Source: Paenibacillus agricola
Lineage (GTDB): Bacteria > Bacillota > Bacilli > Paenibacillales > NBRC-103111
DNA length: 64,000 nucleotides
Direction: 5' to 3'
NCBI RefSeq assembly: GCF_011440305.1
Contig: NZ_JAAOIW010000007.1
Coordinates: 62,001 to 126,000 of the forward strand
The translations under genes and the position numbers were made by a program. Below, piece by piece: positions 1 through 9,286 of the stretch (position 1 is the first letter of the stretch; each line of letters begins with the position of its first letter). The notes below the pieces were generated by a model. It saw only the letters and a program-made list of their open reading frames with translations, had not been told where the DNA came from and did not search any database.

Positions 1-296
1 CCTTTCGGATAATTGATCCAATCATCGGATTGATCAAAGGCAATTCCTTGAATGGAAATATGTTTGTGTAACGGGAAATTTGTGGAAGCAAAACCAAGCT
101 GCTGATCCAGACGCTTGCGTACCAGCATCATGGTTCCGAAGGTAAGTGCCGCAGGAAAAACATAACCGCCATTATAATCCGTATGCTCACCAATTAAATT
201 GACACGCCCTGGGGCATGAAAAATACGGATTGATTCTTCATCGCTGCTTCCGAATTTTTCAAGGAATATACGCTTTAATGCTTGTAAATCTGCCAT
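1..296 (-). CDS. galK: Galactokinase, N-terminal part (runs off the window edge)
   Basis: Galactokinase phosphorylates alpha-D-galactose at C1 in the Leloir pathway. The first 98 codons are present, read leftward from ATG at 296. The galactokinase signature [17 protein letters not shown] is visible near residues 28-44, which identifies the GHMP-kinase family and the substrate-binding stretch. The initiator follows a purine-rich GAGGCGG site. The rest of the gene lies outside the window. It is transcribed divergently from an AraC-type regulator, which makes local control of galactose genes plausible but unproven. Confidence 0.93.
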   Translation of the reverse strand, partial: MADLQALKRIFLEKFGSSDEESIRIFHAPGRVNLIGEHTDYNGGYVFPAALTFGTMMLVRKRLDQQLGFASTNFPLHKHISIQGIAFDQSDDWINYPK

Positions 297-438
297 CCTT
301 ACACCGCCTCTATCATAATAGGTAATAACTTGCTTCACAGCTGCTTCAGTCATCCTTAGTATAAATCCATGCCAGTACTTTCACTATGGAAGGATGTTAG
401 CACCACATGGATAAATGTTAGATTTTTTATGCCTAAGC

Positions 439-455
439 TATACCTCCATGGTATA
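439..455. promoter_or_regulatory. Inverted repeat upstream of the AraC regulator
   Basis: Arms TATACC and GGTATA flank a 5-base spacer in the galK-araC intergenic region, 40 bases before the regulator's ATG. The right arm overlaps a possible -10 hexamer TATACT (452-457), though no good -35 is visible. It may be an operator; the regulator identity is inferred only from position. Confidence 0.3.
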
Positions 456-494
456 CTTTCTTTAATCAAACTGCAAAATTGGAGGCGTTCCCTT

Positions 495-1409
495 ATGTCC
501 GACTTCCCTATTTCTAGCCATGAGAGGGCAGATACAGACGCCCCCCCTGCCCTTAACCAAGAAAGCTACTACGTGGTTTCCAATCCCCAGCCCAAGCAGC
601 AGGAGGAGCTGGCTGTATTGTTCACCGGCAGCAGCCAAACAAAGCCCGGGCATAAGCTGGGGCCAAAGGTCGTCGATTATTATTTGCTGCACTATATTCA
701 ATCTGGCTGCGGCACCTACACCAGCCAAGGTAAAACTTACCCGCTAAGGGCAGGCGATAGCTTCCTGATCGAGCCCGGCAGGCTGATTAGCTATGCTGCC
801 GATGAGCGCGACCCTTGGCGTTATCGCTGGCTCGCCTTTGAAGGGGGGCAGGCCGCCCGCTTGCTCGAGGCCACAGGCCTGTCTTCACAGCAGCCGATTG
901 TCCATACGAGTGGCAAACGGCATATCCCGGTGATTTACCACCAGATCCAGGCCGCCTTCCAATCCAGGCTGTCCCACGCTGGGCTCAAAGCGGTTGGCTA
1001 TCTCCATCTGCTGCTGGCCGAATACGCCCAAGCCTTGCAGCCCAAGCAGCACAACGATCCGCAGTTAACAGGCAGCACTGGCGAGCAGCTTGCCCAGCAG
1101 GCGCTTCATTATTTATCCACGCAATACGCCGAGCCGATTACAATCGAGCTGATGGCGGAGACGTTTGGCTACAGTCGAGCGTATTTGTCTGCGCTTTTCA
1201 AGAAGCATACGGGCCTGACTCCGGCCACATTCCTGCTGCGGCTGCGGATTGATAAAGCACGCTTGCTGCTGCGAGAACGGCAGGAGCTTACAACCCAGCA
1301 GATTGCCTCCTCTGTCGGCTTCTTGGACCCGCTGTATTTCTCCAAGCAATTCAAAAGGTTGTATGGGATGCCCCCCACCGAATACAGGGATGCTATGAAC
1401 CGGCTGTGA
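495..1409 (+). CDS. AraC-family transcriptional regulator
   Basis: A 304-residue cytoplasmic regulator. Residues about 55-145 form an AraC-type cupin sensor (glycine and PGR turn motifs), and the last 100 residues hold two helix-turn-helix units. The second ends in the typical FSKQFKRLYGMPPTEYR motif. I start it at ATG 495, preceded by GGAGG with good spacing; an upstream in-frame ATG at 369 would add 42 residues of non-conserved sequence. It diverges from galK, so a role in alpha-galactoside or galactose gene control is a reasonable inference. The ligand cannot be told from sequence. Confidence 0.85.
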   Translation: MSDFPISSHERADTDAPPALNQESYYVVSNPQPKQQEELAVLFTGSSQTKPGHKLGPKVVDYYLLHYIQSGCGTYTSQGKTYPLRAGDSFLIEPGRLISYAADERDPWRYRWLAFEGGQAARLLEATGLSSQQPIVHTSGKRHIPVIYHQIQAAFQSRLSHAGLKAVGYLHLLLAEYAQALQPKQHNDPQLTGSTGEQLAQQALHYLSTQYAEPITIELMAETFGYSRAYLSALFKKHTGLTPATFLLRLRIDKARLLLRERQELTTQQIASSVGFLDPLYFSKQFKRLYGMPPTEYRDAMNRL

Positions 1410-1429
1410 CTGCTCATTATGGATGATGC

Positions 1430-3577
1430 TTATTGGATCGGACTGGATGAAACATCGGAATAACGCCCAGCCTCATTGAACGGAAGCTCAAAGTAAATGC
1501 TTGCCCCCTTGCCCAAGGTGCTTTCCGCCCAAATCCGCCCACCATGAAACTCGACAATTTCTTTGGCGATCGAGAGCCCTAACCCACTGCCTCCGGCTGC
1601 GGAATTGCGTGATTTATCCTTTTTATAAAATCGGTCGAATATAAAAGGCAAATCCTCTGGCGCAATTCCAACACCTGTATCCTGCACCTTCAACTGAATG
1701 GAATGCTCATCCGCTTCAAGCCCCAATTGTATGGAGCCCCCTCGTGGCGTGTGCTTAATTGCGTTAAAAACGATATTCGTGAATACTTGATCGATCCGGT
1801 TAATGTCGATGATGAGCCGCTGCAAGGATCGCCCATTCTGCTCTGGAAGCAAGGTTATCATGTTGAAATGGATACCAGCGTTATTAACCTCCACTACGTA
1901 GCGCTCGCTGAAGCACTCAATAAATTGGTCAACTGTCAGCTCCTGCATCGAAAAGTCAATTTGGCGAGCCTCCAGCTTGGAGAGGTGAAACAAATCGGCT
2001 ATCAGCCGATTCAAGCCGTTGATCCGGTTCAACACCAGCCGCAAATATTTATCCTGCTGCTCCGGTCCTACAACTACCTTATCGATTAATGCCTCTATGT
2101 AACCCTGGATTAAGGTCATAGGCGTCCCCAGGTCATGTGAAATATTGCTTAATAAATGGCGGCGCGACGTTTCGAGACGTTCCAGGTCATCGTTAATTTT
2201 TTCCAGGGCATGGTTAGTTTCCTCAAGCTCCGCAGTCCGCTCTTGGATTCGGCTCTCCAAGCCTATGTTCAGGTCCCGAAGCTGCCGGGATAAAATTTCC
2301 ACGGATGAGAAGGCTTTAAAGGATTTGACGCTAACAATAAAAGAAGCCATAAAAATCGCATAAAACTGCCCTATTGAGGAAACGCCCTGCATATAAATCC
2401 ATTGGTTATTATTCGCGATATCAATGCCTACTGCAATACCATACACAAGGATACCCATCAAAAGGAATAACGAGCCTTCCTTTTTTGCCAAGCGGGCCTT
2501 TATTAGCACTAAGCCCGCATAACCCCAGACAAATGTCGTGATCAATAAGTACACTTGAAGCATCGCAGTAAAAATCCACGGTGGCAGTATCAATGTGGAG
2601 AGCGAGCAGGCTGTGAAGCTCCAACCAGCTATATGCACCATGCGCACACTCGTTTGGCCCGGATACAACACTCGGCAAAATATAAATACCGTAGCCATGC
2701 TCATATAAAAGCATATATATTCAATCCGCAGACTTGTCAGCCACTCTAGCCTTGGGAATAGCATGAACATCGACCCTTCGCCCACGAGCATCGCGCGTAT
2801 ACCGATTAAGAAACAATATAAACTCAAATATAAGGAGGTTTTTTCCCTGATCCGAATCAAGAATAAGCCCAAGTTATAGCAGCCCATTAACAGAAGGCTG
2901 CCGACCAACAGCATGTCCAGCCCCATACGCTTGTCATGGCGGGAGACCATTTCCTCCGCATTACCCAGTATCAGCTCATTGCTGACACCACCAAACTTAT
3001 GATGGAAGTTGGATACCTGCAGCACAATATCCAGCTTTGCGGCATCCGCCTGGGGGAATAATATTAGCTGGGGCAGCTTAGCCGGGTTAGAGCTGTCCCT
3101 GTCCGTACCTACTGTGCCGACATTGGCTACAGGCTTCCCATTAATCCACAGTGCGTAAGCTGTGCGGATCAAAGGCAGTTCTAAGGCAAGCACCCGGGAG
3201 GATGGCTGTAATTTCACCTCCAGATGCATGGTTGCATAACCTGTGCCGGACAATAATATCCCGCCCAGCTCCTGCTGTTTCCATACGATTGGAAATTGAA
3301 TCCATCTGTGGCTGCCTGCCTCCTGCCGGTTTTGGGCAATTTGCGTTGGATCCAGCAGTTGGCTCCAATACAGGTTCCATTCTCCATTTAGTGCAACGAC
3401 ATTTTTGCTATCGAACTCCCACCCTGTTAAATCCTGTACACCTTGAACCGCTTCCCAGCCGTTTATCCGCTGCTGAGGAGAAATTTGTGTAATTGACGCG
3501 TAAGCTGTCAATAAAAGGATAGCAAAAAGGACGGGGATCCATATATAATGATGATATAATCTGGAAATTGATACCAC
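1430..3577 (-). CDS. Membrane sensor histidine kinase with 7TMR-DISM-type input
   Basis: A 715-residue kinase: N-terminal membrane segment, an extracytoplasmic beta-sandwich (about 40-210), seven closely spaced hydrophobic segments (about 215-410), a coiled coil, HisKA with the phosphoacceptor His near residue 480 (motif ISHDLGTP), and HATPase with N (VFNAIKH), G1 (DTGVGI) and G2 (GGSGLGLSI) boxes. This order matches the 7TMR-DISM sensor family, which often senses sugars or lipids. The start is GTG at 3577 with a weak purine-rich site. It is divergent from, not co-transcribed with, the response regulator at 3672. Signal unknown. Confidence 0.88.
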   Translation of the reverse strand: MVSISRLYHHYIWIPVLFAILLLTAYASITQISPQQRINGWEAVQGVQDLTGWEFDSKNVVALNGEWNLYWSQLLDPTQIAQNRQEAGSHRWIQFPIVWKQQELGGILLSGTGYATMHLEVKLQPSSRVLALELPLIRTAYALWINGKPVANVGTVGTDRDSSNPAKLPQLILFPQADAAKLDIVLQVSNFHHKFGGVSNELILGNAEEMVSRHDKRMGLDMLLVGSLLLMGCYNLGLFLIRIREKTSLYLSLYCFLIGIRAMLVGEGSMFMLFPRLEWLTSLRIEYICFYMSMATVFIFCRVLYPGQTSVRMVHIAGWSFTACSLSTLILPPWIFTAMLQVYLLITTFVWGYAGLVLIKARLAKKEGSLFLLMGILVYGIAVGIDIANNNQWIYMQGVSSIGQFYAIFMASFIVSVKSFKAFSSVEILSRQLRDLNIGLESRIQERTAELEETNHALEKINDDLERLETSRRHLLSNISHDLGTPMTLIQGYIEALIDKVVVGPEQQDKYLRLVLNRINGLNRLIADLFHLSKLEARQIDFSMQELTVDQFIECFSERYVVEVNNAGIHFNMITLLPEQNGRSLQRLIIDINRIDQVFTNIVFNAIKHTPRGGSIQLGLEADEHSIQLKVQDTGVGIAPEDLPFIFDRFYKKDKSRNSAAGGSGLGLSIAKEIVEFHGGRIWAESTLGKGASIYFELPFNEAGRYSDVSSSPIQ

Positions 3578-3671
3578 TTACTTTCTCTACCTGATTTCTT
3601 ACTATCGTAGCTTAATTTGTAAAATTTGAAAACCACTGAAGGACATCTTCGATAGACACAAGGAGGATTTT

Positions 3672-4379
3672 ATGGCAGGGGAAAAAATACTGATAGTAGA
3701 TGATGAGCCGGAAATAGTCGAGCTTATCCAAATGTATCTAATCAGGGAAGGTTATCAAGTCAAGAGCACCCATAACGGTCCAAGCGTGTTTGAATATATG
3801 GACCAATTTAAACCAGATTTAGTCATCTTAGATATATTGCTGCCGGGAATAGATGGCATCGAAATTTGCCGCCAGCTGCGGAGGACGATTAACATCCCCA
3901 TTTTGTTTATTTCATGTAAAAAAGAGGACGCCGATATTATCCTAGGCCTCAATACGGGTGGCGACGATTATATGACGAAGCCGTTTAGCCCAAGCCAGCT
4001 GGTGGCCAGAGTCCAAGCGCATTTACGGCGCAAGCAACTGCTGGACCAACAAAAAGAGGAGTCCCAGCAGCTGGCTTTTCCCGGACTTGAGATCGATCTA
4101 TTAACCCGTAATGTATGGGCTGGCGGAAAGCTTGCACCTATATCCTCAAAGGAGTTTGACCTGCTGGCGCTGATGGCCAAGAAGCCGAATACGGTCATTC
4201 CAATCGAGCATCTTTACAAAAAAACCTGGGGGGTCGACAGCAACGGCGATACCCGTACGCTGCTTGTCCATATAAGCAACCTTCGTAAAAAGATCGAACC
4301 AAACCCGGCAGAGCCAACCTATGTGCAGACCGTACGTGGTATTGGCTACAAATTTAACAGCCTTACCAGCCTTACCTGA
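3672..4379 (+). CDS. OmpR/PhoB-family response regulator
   Basis: A 235-residue two-domain regulator. The receiver domain has acidic residues D10/D11, phosphoacceptor D54 in LVILDILLPG, S81 and K103 in MTKPF, all in expected positions. The C-terminal winged helix (about 135-230) ends with the usual RTLLVHISNLRKKIE and VRGIGYKF motifs. The ribosome site AAGGAGG lies 6 bases before ATG 3672. It faces away from the adjacent kinase gene with 94 bases between the start codons, so each may have its own promoter. It is the likely partner of that kinase; target genes unknown. Confidence 0.92.
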   Translation: MAGEKILIVDDEPEIVELIQMYLIREGYQVKSTHNGPSVFEYMDQFKPDLVILDILLPGIDGIEICRQLRRTINIPILFISCKKEDADIILGLNTGGDDYMTKPFSPSQLVARVQAHLRRKQLLDQQKEESQQLAFPGLEIDLLTRNVWAGGKLAPISSKEFDLLALMAKKPNTVIPIEHLYKKTWGVDSNGDTRTLLVHISNLRKKIEPNPAEPTYVQTVRGIGYKFNSLTSLT

Positions 4380-4417
4380 ATACAGGATACCGGACACTTA
4401 CATATAAAGTCGTACAG

Positions 4418-5119
4418 CTATTTGCGGTCATGGGCGATGCTTAGCAGCAATTCGTCCATCTCCTGCTTCGTTAAATCGCGCCACTGCCCAACGCCAAGCC
4501 CCTCAAGCCGTATATTCATAATCCGGATTCGCTTCAGCTTTCTTACTTCATAGCCTAAAGCAGCACACATCCGGCGGATTTGCCGGTTTAGCCCCTGCTT
4601 TAGGATGATTCGAAAGCCACGGTTCTCTAATGGAAAGATAGCGCAGGGGTTGGTCATCGTCCCCAGGATCCGCACTCCACTTGCCATGGCCTGTAGAAAC
4701 ATCGGAGTGATTGGCTTGTCTACGGTAACGATGTACTCCTTGTCATGCCCGTTCTCTGCACGCAAAATTTTATTAACGATATCCCCGTCATTTGTAAGTA
4801 AAATCAGGCCCTCCGAATCTTTGTCCAATCGACCAATAGGAAATATACGCTCCGTATGCCCTACAAAATCGACAATATTACCTTCAATGTGCAGCTCAGT
4901 CGTGCTTGTAATCCCTACAGGCTTGTTCAAAGCAATGTACACAGGCGGCTTCTTCGCAAGGACTGGCTGTCCGTCCACACATACCTCATCGCCTTCTTCA
5001 ACCTTGCTGCCTAATTCGGCCAGCTTTCCGTTAATCGTTACCCGTTGTGCTTCTATCAATTTATCTACACCACGACGCGAGGAAAAGCCCGTTTCACTAA
5101 TAAATTTATTAATTCTCAT
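4418..5119 (-). CDS. rluF: rRNA pseudouridine synthase, RsuA/RluF type
   Basis: A 233-residue enzyme that isomerises a uridine in rRNA. It has an N-terminal S4 RNA-binding domain (MRINKFISETGFSSRRGVD) and a catalytic domain with the RsuA-family signature GRLDKDSEGLILLTNDGD, where the Asp is the nucleophile. NRQIRRMCAALGYEV is typical of the family C-terminus. The closest relatives by motif are RluF (23S U2604), but the target base cannot be proved from sequence. I start it at ATG 5119, after GGAGTG; an in-frame TTG at 5140 has no better site. Confidence 0.87.
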   Translation of the reverse strand: MRINKFISETGFSSRRGVDKLIEAQRVTINGKLAELGSKVEEGDEVCVDGQPVLAKKPPVYIALNKPVGITSTTELHIEGNIVDFVGHTERIFPIGRLDKDSEGLILLTNDGDIVNKILRAENGHDKEYIVTVDKPITPMFLQAMASGVRILGTMTNPCAIFPLENRGFRIILKQGLNRQIRRMCAALGYEVRKLKRIRIMNIRLEGLGVGQWRDLTKQEMDELLLSIAHDRK

Positions 5120-5152
5120 GTCCGTCACTCCACTTGTCAATAAGTTCCCTCT

Positions 5153-5180
5153 AGTATACCACGTCGATTCCTTTCAACAA
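5153..5180 (-). promoter_or_regulatory. Putative sigma-A promoter of rluF
   Basis: On the minus strand a TTGTTG -35 (5175-5180) and TATACT -10 (5153-5158) are separated by 16 bases, about 35 bases before the rluF start codon. Confidence 0.5.
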
Positions 5181-5529
5181 AAAAAACTATGGACTCCAAT
5201 CTAATTTTCACTCACCAGCCCCATTGTTTCACTCCAAGCGGTGTCGGGTAAACATGTACTACTTGACTTGTCCTGCGGCAGGCTTTGCGCTTGTTGTAGG
5301 CATATAATCTGGCAGTGCTCTTAAGGTACTTCCAGGTTTATTTGTGTGCGCTGGGCGTTTGGCTTCCATGCAGTTAACCTGTTTTAGTTGTGAATTTATT
5401 CACTACGTGCCGAAAGAGCTGGCTAGCTGCGAATAGCATATAGAGGTAGGAAGCGTCTAATTCAGCTCTTAGGACTCTGTATCCATGCAAGTATTTAAAA
5501 TAGATAGAAATAGATTGAGGGGAATACAT
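5181..5529. other. Non-coding stretch between rluF and the penicillin-binding protein gene
   Basis: No convincing gene is present. I see a TATAAT hexamer at 5303-5308 without a good -35, and a 14-base palindrome GTGAATTTATTCAC at 5390-5403. These may be the promoter and an operator for the downstream gene, but support is weak. Confidence 0.35.
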
Positions 5530-7785
5530 ATGCGGCAATTTTCGATAGGAGCCTGGCTACGGAGCCTACGGCAAAACCCATCTACAATGAATCCCCCAAA
5601 TGCGAAAAAAGTGAAGGTCATAGTGGCTGGACGGCAGCTGGGGCAAGATAACCAAGGGCTAGAGACGCGAGGGCAGATGGCGCAAGCTGGAGGGCAAGCT
5701 AGGATGCAGGACACGCAGCGGACTGGAGGCATACCCGCCACTTCCAAACCTAAACGCCCGCGCTGGCGTCGCAAGCTGGTTTGGGGGATCTTAGGGCTTC
5801 TGCTATTAGGCAGTGTGCTGGCCGCCGGCCTCTCTTCCCTCTGGATCAGTCGGCTGGATATTAGCAAGCTGGAGCATCCATTACCTGAGCCCACGCTTAT
5901 TATGGACCGTGGCGGGCAGTCGGTTTCCCAGCTCTCTTCGTCACGCATTATTCCGGTGACAATTCAGCAAATCCCCCTAGATCTGCGCAATGCTGTAATC
6001 GCTGTAGAGGATAAACGTTTTTACGAGCATTCGGGCGTAGATTTATGGTCAATCACCCGCGCCTTATTTCGTGATTTGCAAGCTGGTTCCATGAAAGAAG
6101 GCGGCAGTACGCTCACGCAGCAGCTGGCTAAAAACCTTTTTCTCGAAGCGGACAAGACCATCAGCCGCAAGCTAAAGGAAGCCGGCTATGCTATCAAAAT
6201 CAATATGGCTTACAGCAAGGATGAAATTCTGGAGCTATACTTAAACAGCATTTATTTTGGCGAAGGGCGTTGGGGTGTTGAAGGAGCTGCTCAGGAGTAT
6301 TTTGCCAAACCCGTTGCGCAGCTGACTCTTGATGAAGCCGCGATGCTGGCCGCTTTGCCTAAAGCCCCATCCACCTATTCACCTGTCAAAAATAAAGACA
6401 AGGCACTCGAACGGCGCAATCTTGTGCTAGCTCTTATGAAGGAGCAGCAATTTATTTCAGATGCGGCCTATACGCAAGCTGTTGCCAAGCCAATCGTGCT
6501 AAAACAGCAAAACGAAGAGTCGCTAAAGGGCAAATATCCTTCCTATGTGGATTATGTGATAGAGGAAGCTGTATCTTTATATGGCTTTTCAGAAGGACAA
6601 ATACTGGCATCAGGCTTGCGTGTATATACCTATCTGGATCCGCTTATCCAACAAACCACCGAGGAGGTATATAGCAATGACTCGCTGTTTCCCGAGAGCC
6701 CGCCGGACCAGCTCATGCAAAGCGGTGCTGTCATTATCGACCACAAAACCGGCGGTATCCAGGCATTGGTCGGTACTCGAGGTCCCCAAGTATACCGCGG
6801 CTTCAATTACGCTACGGGGCTGCGCCGCCAGCCGGGCTCTTCGTTCAAGCCGCTTGCGGTATACGGCCCCGCCTTGGAGCTCGGCTACACGCCAAGCTCC
6901 CCCTTATTCGACGGGGAGCTGAACATCGGCGGCTATCAGCCTAAAGACTGGGATGGAAAGACACGCGGACAGGTTACGCTGAAAGAAGCGGTGCTCCGCT
7001 CTTGGAACATCCCCGCTGTCTGGCTGCTGAACGAAATCGGCCTCGATGCCGGAATTGATTTTGCAACACGGGCCGGCATTCCTCTCACCAAGGAGGACCG
7101 GAATTTAAGCTTGGCGCTCGGTGGGCTATCCGAGGGCGTATCGCCCTTGCAGATGGCGCAGGCCTATGGCGCCATCGCCAACCAAGGCGTGCTGCAGCAG
7201 GCGCACGCCATCTTGAAGATCACGACCAAGGAGGGGCTTCCCTTGGTCGAAGCGGCTCCACAGCAGACGACGCTGACGCGTCCGGCTGTGGCTTATGACC
7301 TGACTTTACTGCTGCAGGAGGCAGTAAAGTCGGGAACGGGCCAGGCCGCCTCGATCGGGCGGCCTGCTGCCGGCAAGACGGGCACCACGCAGCTGCCCGC
7401 CACGCCGGAGTTCAGCGCGATTGGCGCGAATGGCGCCAAGGACGCGTGGTTCGTCGGCTTTACGCCGGAGCTGACAGCCGCGATCTGGCTCGGCTACGCC
7501 CAGACCGACCAAAACCACTATCTCACTACCTCAGGTGGCGCCGTTCCATCCACCTTGTTCCGTGAGATTATGACCCGGGTTCTGCGTGATGTCCCCGTCA
7601 CCGCTTTTAGTGTCCCGGAGGGATACCAAGTTAGTACTGCACCTGTGGAGAACCCCAAAGAAATCAAAGCTCCTTCCAAGCCGGAAACCTCTAAAGAAAA
7701 AGAAAAGGAGCAAAAAGAACAGGAAAAGGAACGGGAAAAGGAGCAAAAAGAGAAGCCCAAAGATCGCAACAGAGGTCGGGACTAA
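5530..7785 (+). CDS. Class A penicillin-binding protein (transglycosylase-transpeptidase)
   Basis: A bifunctional cell wall synthase of 751 residues. A basic cytoplasmic N-terminus precedes one membrane anchor (about residues 80-100). The GT51 domain shows EDKRFYEHSG with the catalytic Glu, and GGSTLTQQLAKN. The transpeptidase carries the active-site SSFK motif (GSSFKP), SWN and KTGTT. The last 50 residues are a Lys/Glu-rich charged tail without clear fold. ATG 5530 follows GAGGGG; an upstream in-frame ATG at 5485 lacks such a site. The gene ends 4 bases inside the 3' end of the convergent hisS, so no terminator fits between them. Confidence 0.93.
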   Translation: MRQFSIGAWLRSLRQNPSTMNPPNAKKVKVIVAGRQLGQDNQGLETRGQMAQAGGQARMQDTQRTGGIPATSKPKRPRWRRKLVWGILGLLLLGSVLAAGLSSLWISRLDISKLEHPLPEPTLIMDRGGQSVSQLSSSRIIPVTIQQIPLDLRNAVIAVEDKRFYEHSGVDLWSITRALFRDLQAGSMKEGGSTLTQQLAKNLFLEADKTISRKLKEAGYAIKINMAYSKDEILELYLNSIYFGEGRWGVEGAAQEYFAKPVAQLTLDEAAMLAALPKAPSTYSPVKNKDKALERRNLVLALMKEQQFISDAAYTQAVAKPIVLKQQNEESLKGKYPSYVDYVIEEAVSLYGFSEGQILASGLRVYTYLDPLIQQTTEEVYSNDSLFPESPPDQLMQSGAVIIDHKTGGIQALVGTRGPQVYRGFNYATGLRRQPGSSFKPLAVYGPALELGYTPSSPLFDGELNIGGYQPKDWDGKTRGQVTLKEAVLRSWNIPAVWLLNEIGLDAGIDFATRAGIPLTKEDRNLSLALGGLSEGVSPLQMAQAYGAIANQGVLQQAHAILKITTKEGLPLVEAAPQQTTLTRPAVAYDLTLLLQEAVKSGTGQAASIGRPAAGKTGTTQLPATPEFSAIGANGAKDAWFVGFTPELTAAIWLGYAQTDQNHYLTTSGGAVPSTLFREIMTRVLRDVPVTAFSVPEGYQVSTAPVENPKEIKAPSKPETSKEKEKEQKEQEKEREKEQKEKPKDRNRGRD

Positions 7786-9077
7786 TTGGAAGCTGTGGTA
7801 CAGAAACGCACGGTAAGAATAATATCCTCTATACTCATAAGGCTCTCGGTCTGTTCCTGCATATCTTTTAAGCGAGCCTGGCCGAGCGCTGCTTCCTCAC
7901 TGCCCACCAAAACAACAAATCGCACTCCCTTAGCTGCGGCTGATGCCAGTGATTTTTTCAGCTTACGGCCACTGGCGCCCATCCGTATACGGATTCCGTC
8001 GGCTCGAAGGCCGCTGGCTATGAGGAGAGCCTGTGCGGTTAAATCCACTCCGATTGGAAGCACCAGCACTGGCTTAGTCTTTGCAGGCAGCTCCCGTTCC
8101 TTTAGCAGCTCCATGATCGATTCCATACCGAATGAAAGACCTACAGCCGGATATTGGATATCCTCTCTGCCAACAAGCTGGCCGATAATAGCGTCATACC
8201 GCCCGCCCCCTCCAAGGCTGGAAGTGAACCTTCCTGTACGATCAAAAATTTCATACACCGTCCCTGTGTAAAAAGATAAGCCGCGCGATAGAAACGGATC
8301 AAATTTACAGCTAGAAGCTAACCCTGTTTGTTCAATAAGCAGTTGTAGGGCCTCCACCTCCTTGGCTCCTTGGCTTTGCTCAAGATTATATTGTTGGGCG
8401 AGCCCTCCAAAGGTTAAGTTCTCCTTGCCAACAAGCTCGGATATCTTCTGTGTAACCTCTGATCGCAGGCCCTTTGAGCTTAGTTCAAGCTGGACGCCTT
8501 CACGCCCGATTTTGAATAGTTTATCCAATGTCAGCATAACGGACTGTTCTTCCTCAGCACATACCCCTATGCGAGCTAATAATTGCCCAAGAAATTGCCG
8601 ATTGTTCCAAGCCATAATAATAGGAATATCCAATTTCTTAAATACCTGCACAGCAAGCTGCATGAACTCGATCTCTGCCTCAGGTCCGCTTGTACCTACT
8701 ACATCCGCGTCACATTGGAGAAATTCACGCAGGCGCCCTCGTTTTACAGGACCATCGCGAAATACTTTGCCAATCTCGTATCTTTTGAACGGAATTTCCA
8801 GACCTGGGTTAAACGCGACCACCTTGGCAAAAGGAATGGTTAGATCATAACGAAGCCCAAGCTGCCTATTGCCTTGGTCGCTTAATTGATACGTTTCTTT
8901 GAGAATCTCTTCCCCTCCTGCATATTTCGATGCTAATAGCTCCATTTCATTTAAAATAGGAGTTTCCATAGAATCGAAGTCATAAAGCTCAAACATCGTT
9001 TCTATCACCTCCTGCACTTGTTTACGCAATGCCCGTTCGGGTCCTAAATAGTCAAATGTCCCCTTTACGTTCTGCAT
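7782..9077 (-). CDS. hisS: Histidyl-tRNA synthetase
   Basis: Class II synthetase of 431 residues that charges tRNA-His. Motif 1 region (ETPILNEMELL), motif 2 (FKRYEIGKVFRDG), the histidine-A motif (RGLSFYTGTVYEIF, where most HisRS have GLDYYT) and motif 3 (PAVGLSFGMESIM) are present, followed by an anticodon-binding domain. The sequence resembles the second-copy HisRS (HisS2) of the Bacillus cereus group more than a standard HisRS. Unlike the usual Firmicute hisS-aspS pair, it stands alone. Upstream are its own promoter, a His-codon leader peptide and a terminator, so expression probably responds to charged tRNA-His. Confidence 0.93.
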   Translation of the reverse strand: MQNVKGTFDYLGPERALRKQVQEVIETMFELYDFDSMETPILNEMELLASKYAGGEEILKETYQLSDQGNRQLGLRYDLTIPFAKVVAFNPGLEIPFKRYEIGKVFRDGPVKRGRLREFLQCDADVVGTSGPEAEIEFMQLAVQVFKKLDIPIIMAWNNRQFLGQLLARIGVCAEEEQSVMLTLDKLFKIGREGVQLELSSKGLRSEVTQKISELVGKENLTFGGLAQQYNLEQSQGAKEVEALQLLIEQTGLASSCKFDPFLSRGLSFYTGTVYEIFDRTGRFTSSLGGGGRYDAIIGQLVGREDIQYPAVGLSFGMESIMELLKERELPAKTKPVLVLPIGVDLTAQALLIASGLRADGIRIRMGASGRKLKKSLASAAAKGVRFVVLVGSEEAALGQARLKDMQEQTESLMSIEDIILTVRFCTTASN

Positions 9078-9102
9078 GCTTCATCTTCCCTTCTTCTAAA
9101 AT

Positions 9103-9142
9103 AAAAACAAAAAGACGCGCAGGACCTCTGGTCCCACGCGCC
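9103..9142 (-). terminator. Attenuator terminator in the hisS leader
   Basis: Arms at 9130-9142 and 9114-9126 form a 13-base-pair GC-rich hairpin (two G-U pairs) with an AGA loop, followed by TTTTTGTTTTT. It sits between the leader peptide and the hisS start, so it must be read through for expression. Confidence 0.85.
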
Positions 9143-9213
9143 ATCTATATCGCAGGGAGGCTAACGCGATTAGCGCTAGCCCACCCTGTAAAAGTAACAG
9201 GTTGTGCTAACGC
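9130..9213 (-). promoter_or_regulatory. Alternative-pairing region of the hisS attenuator
   Basis: GCGTTAGC occurs twice, at 9206-9213 (A, overlapping the leader peptide stop codon) and 9160-9167 (C). Both can pair with the single GCTAGCGC at 9173-9180 (B). CAGGG 9184-9188 extends the B:C helix with CCCTG 9153-9157. The bases after C (TCCC and GCG, 9151-9158) can instead pair with parts of the terminator's first arm. This gives a chain of mutually exclusive helices. The pairings are seen; the regulatory logic is inference. Confidence 0.6.
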
Positions 9214-9254
9214 CGCTTGTGATGATGAAGTTGTGTGAGCCCATATAAATTCAT
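9207..9254 (-). CDS. His-rich leader peptide of hisS
   Basis: A 15-codon reading frame MNLYGLTQLHHHKRR with three consecutive His codons (CAT CAT CAC) near its end. GGAG lies 9 bases before ATG 9254, a well-placed ribosome site. The frame begins about 25 bases after the predicted transcript start and stops about 65 bases before the terminator hairpin. This is the layout of a His attenuator such as E. coli hisL. It is too short for standard gene prediction. No protein function beyond sensing translation is expected. Confidence 0.8.
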   Translation of the reverse strand: MNLYGLTQLHHHKRR

Positions 9255-9286
9255 AGATGTAGTCTCCTTCAGCATAATTAAGCTTG

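Noticed and set aside
9103-9200. T-box riboswitch upstream of hisS (AGGGTGGG resembles the T-box, and UGGG would fit the tRNA-His discriminator)
   Set aside because: The transcript from the clear promoter is too short for stem I, the 7-base T-box bulge is not preserved, and the terminator does not overlap the supposed antiterminator. The His leader peptide explains the region better.
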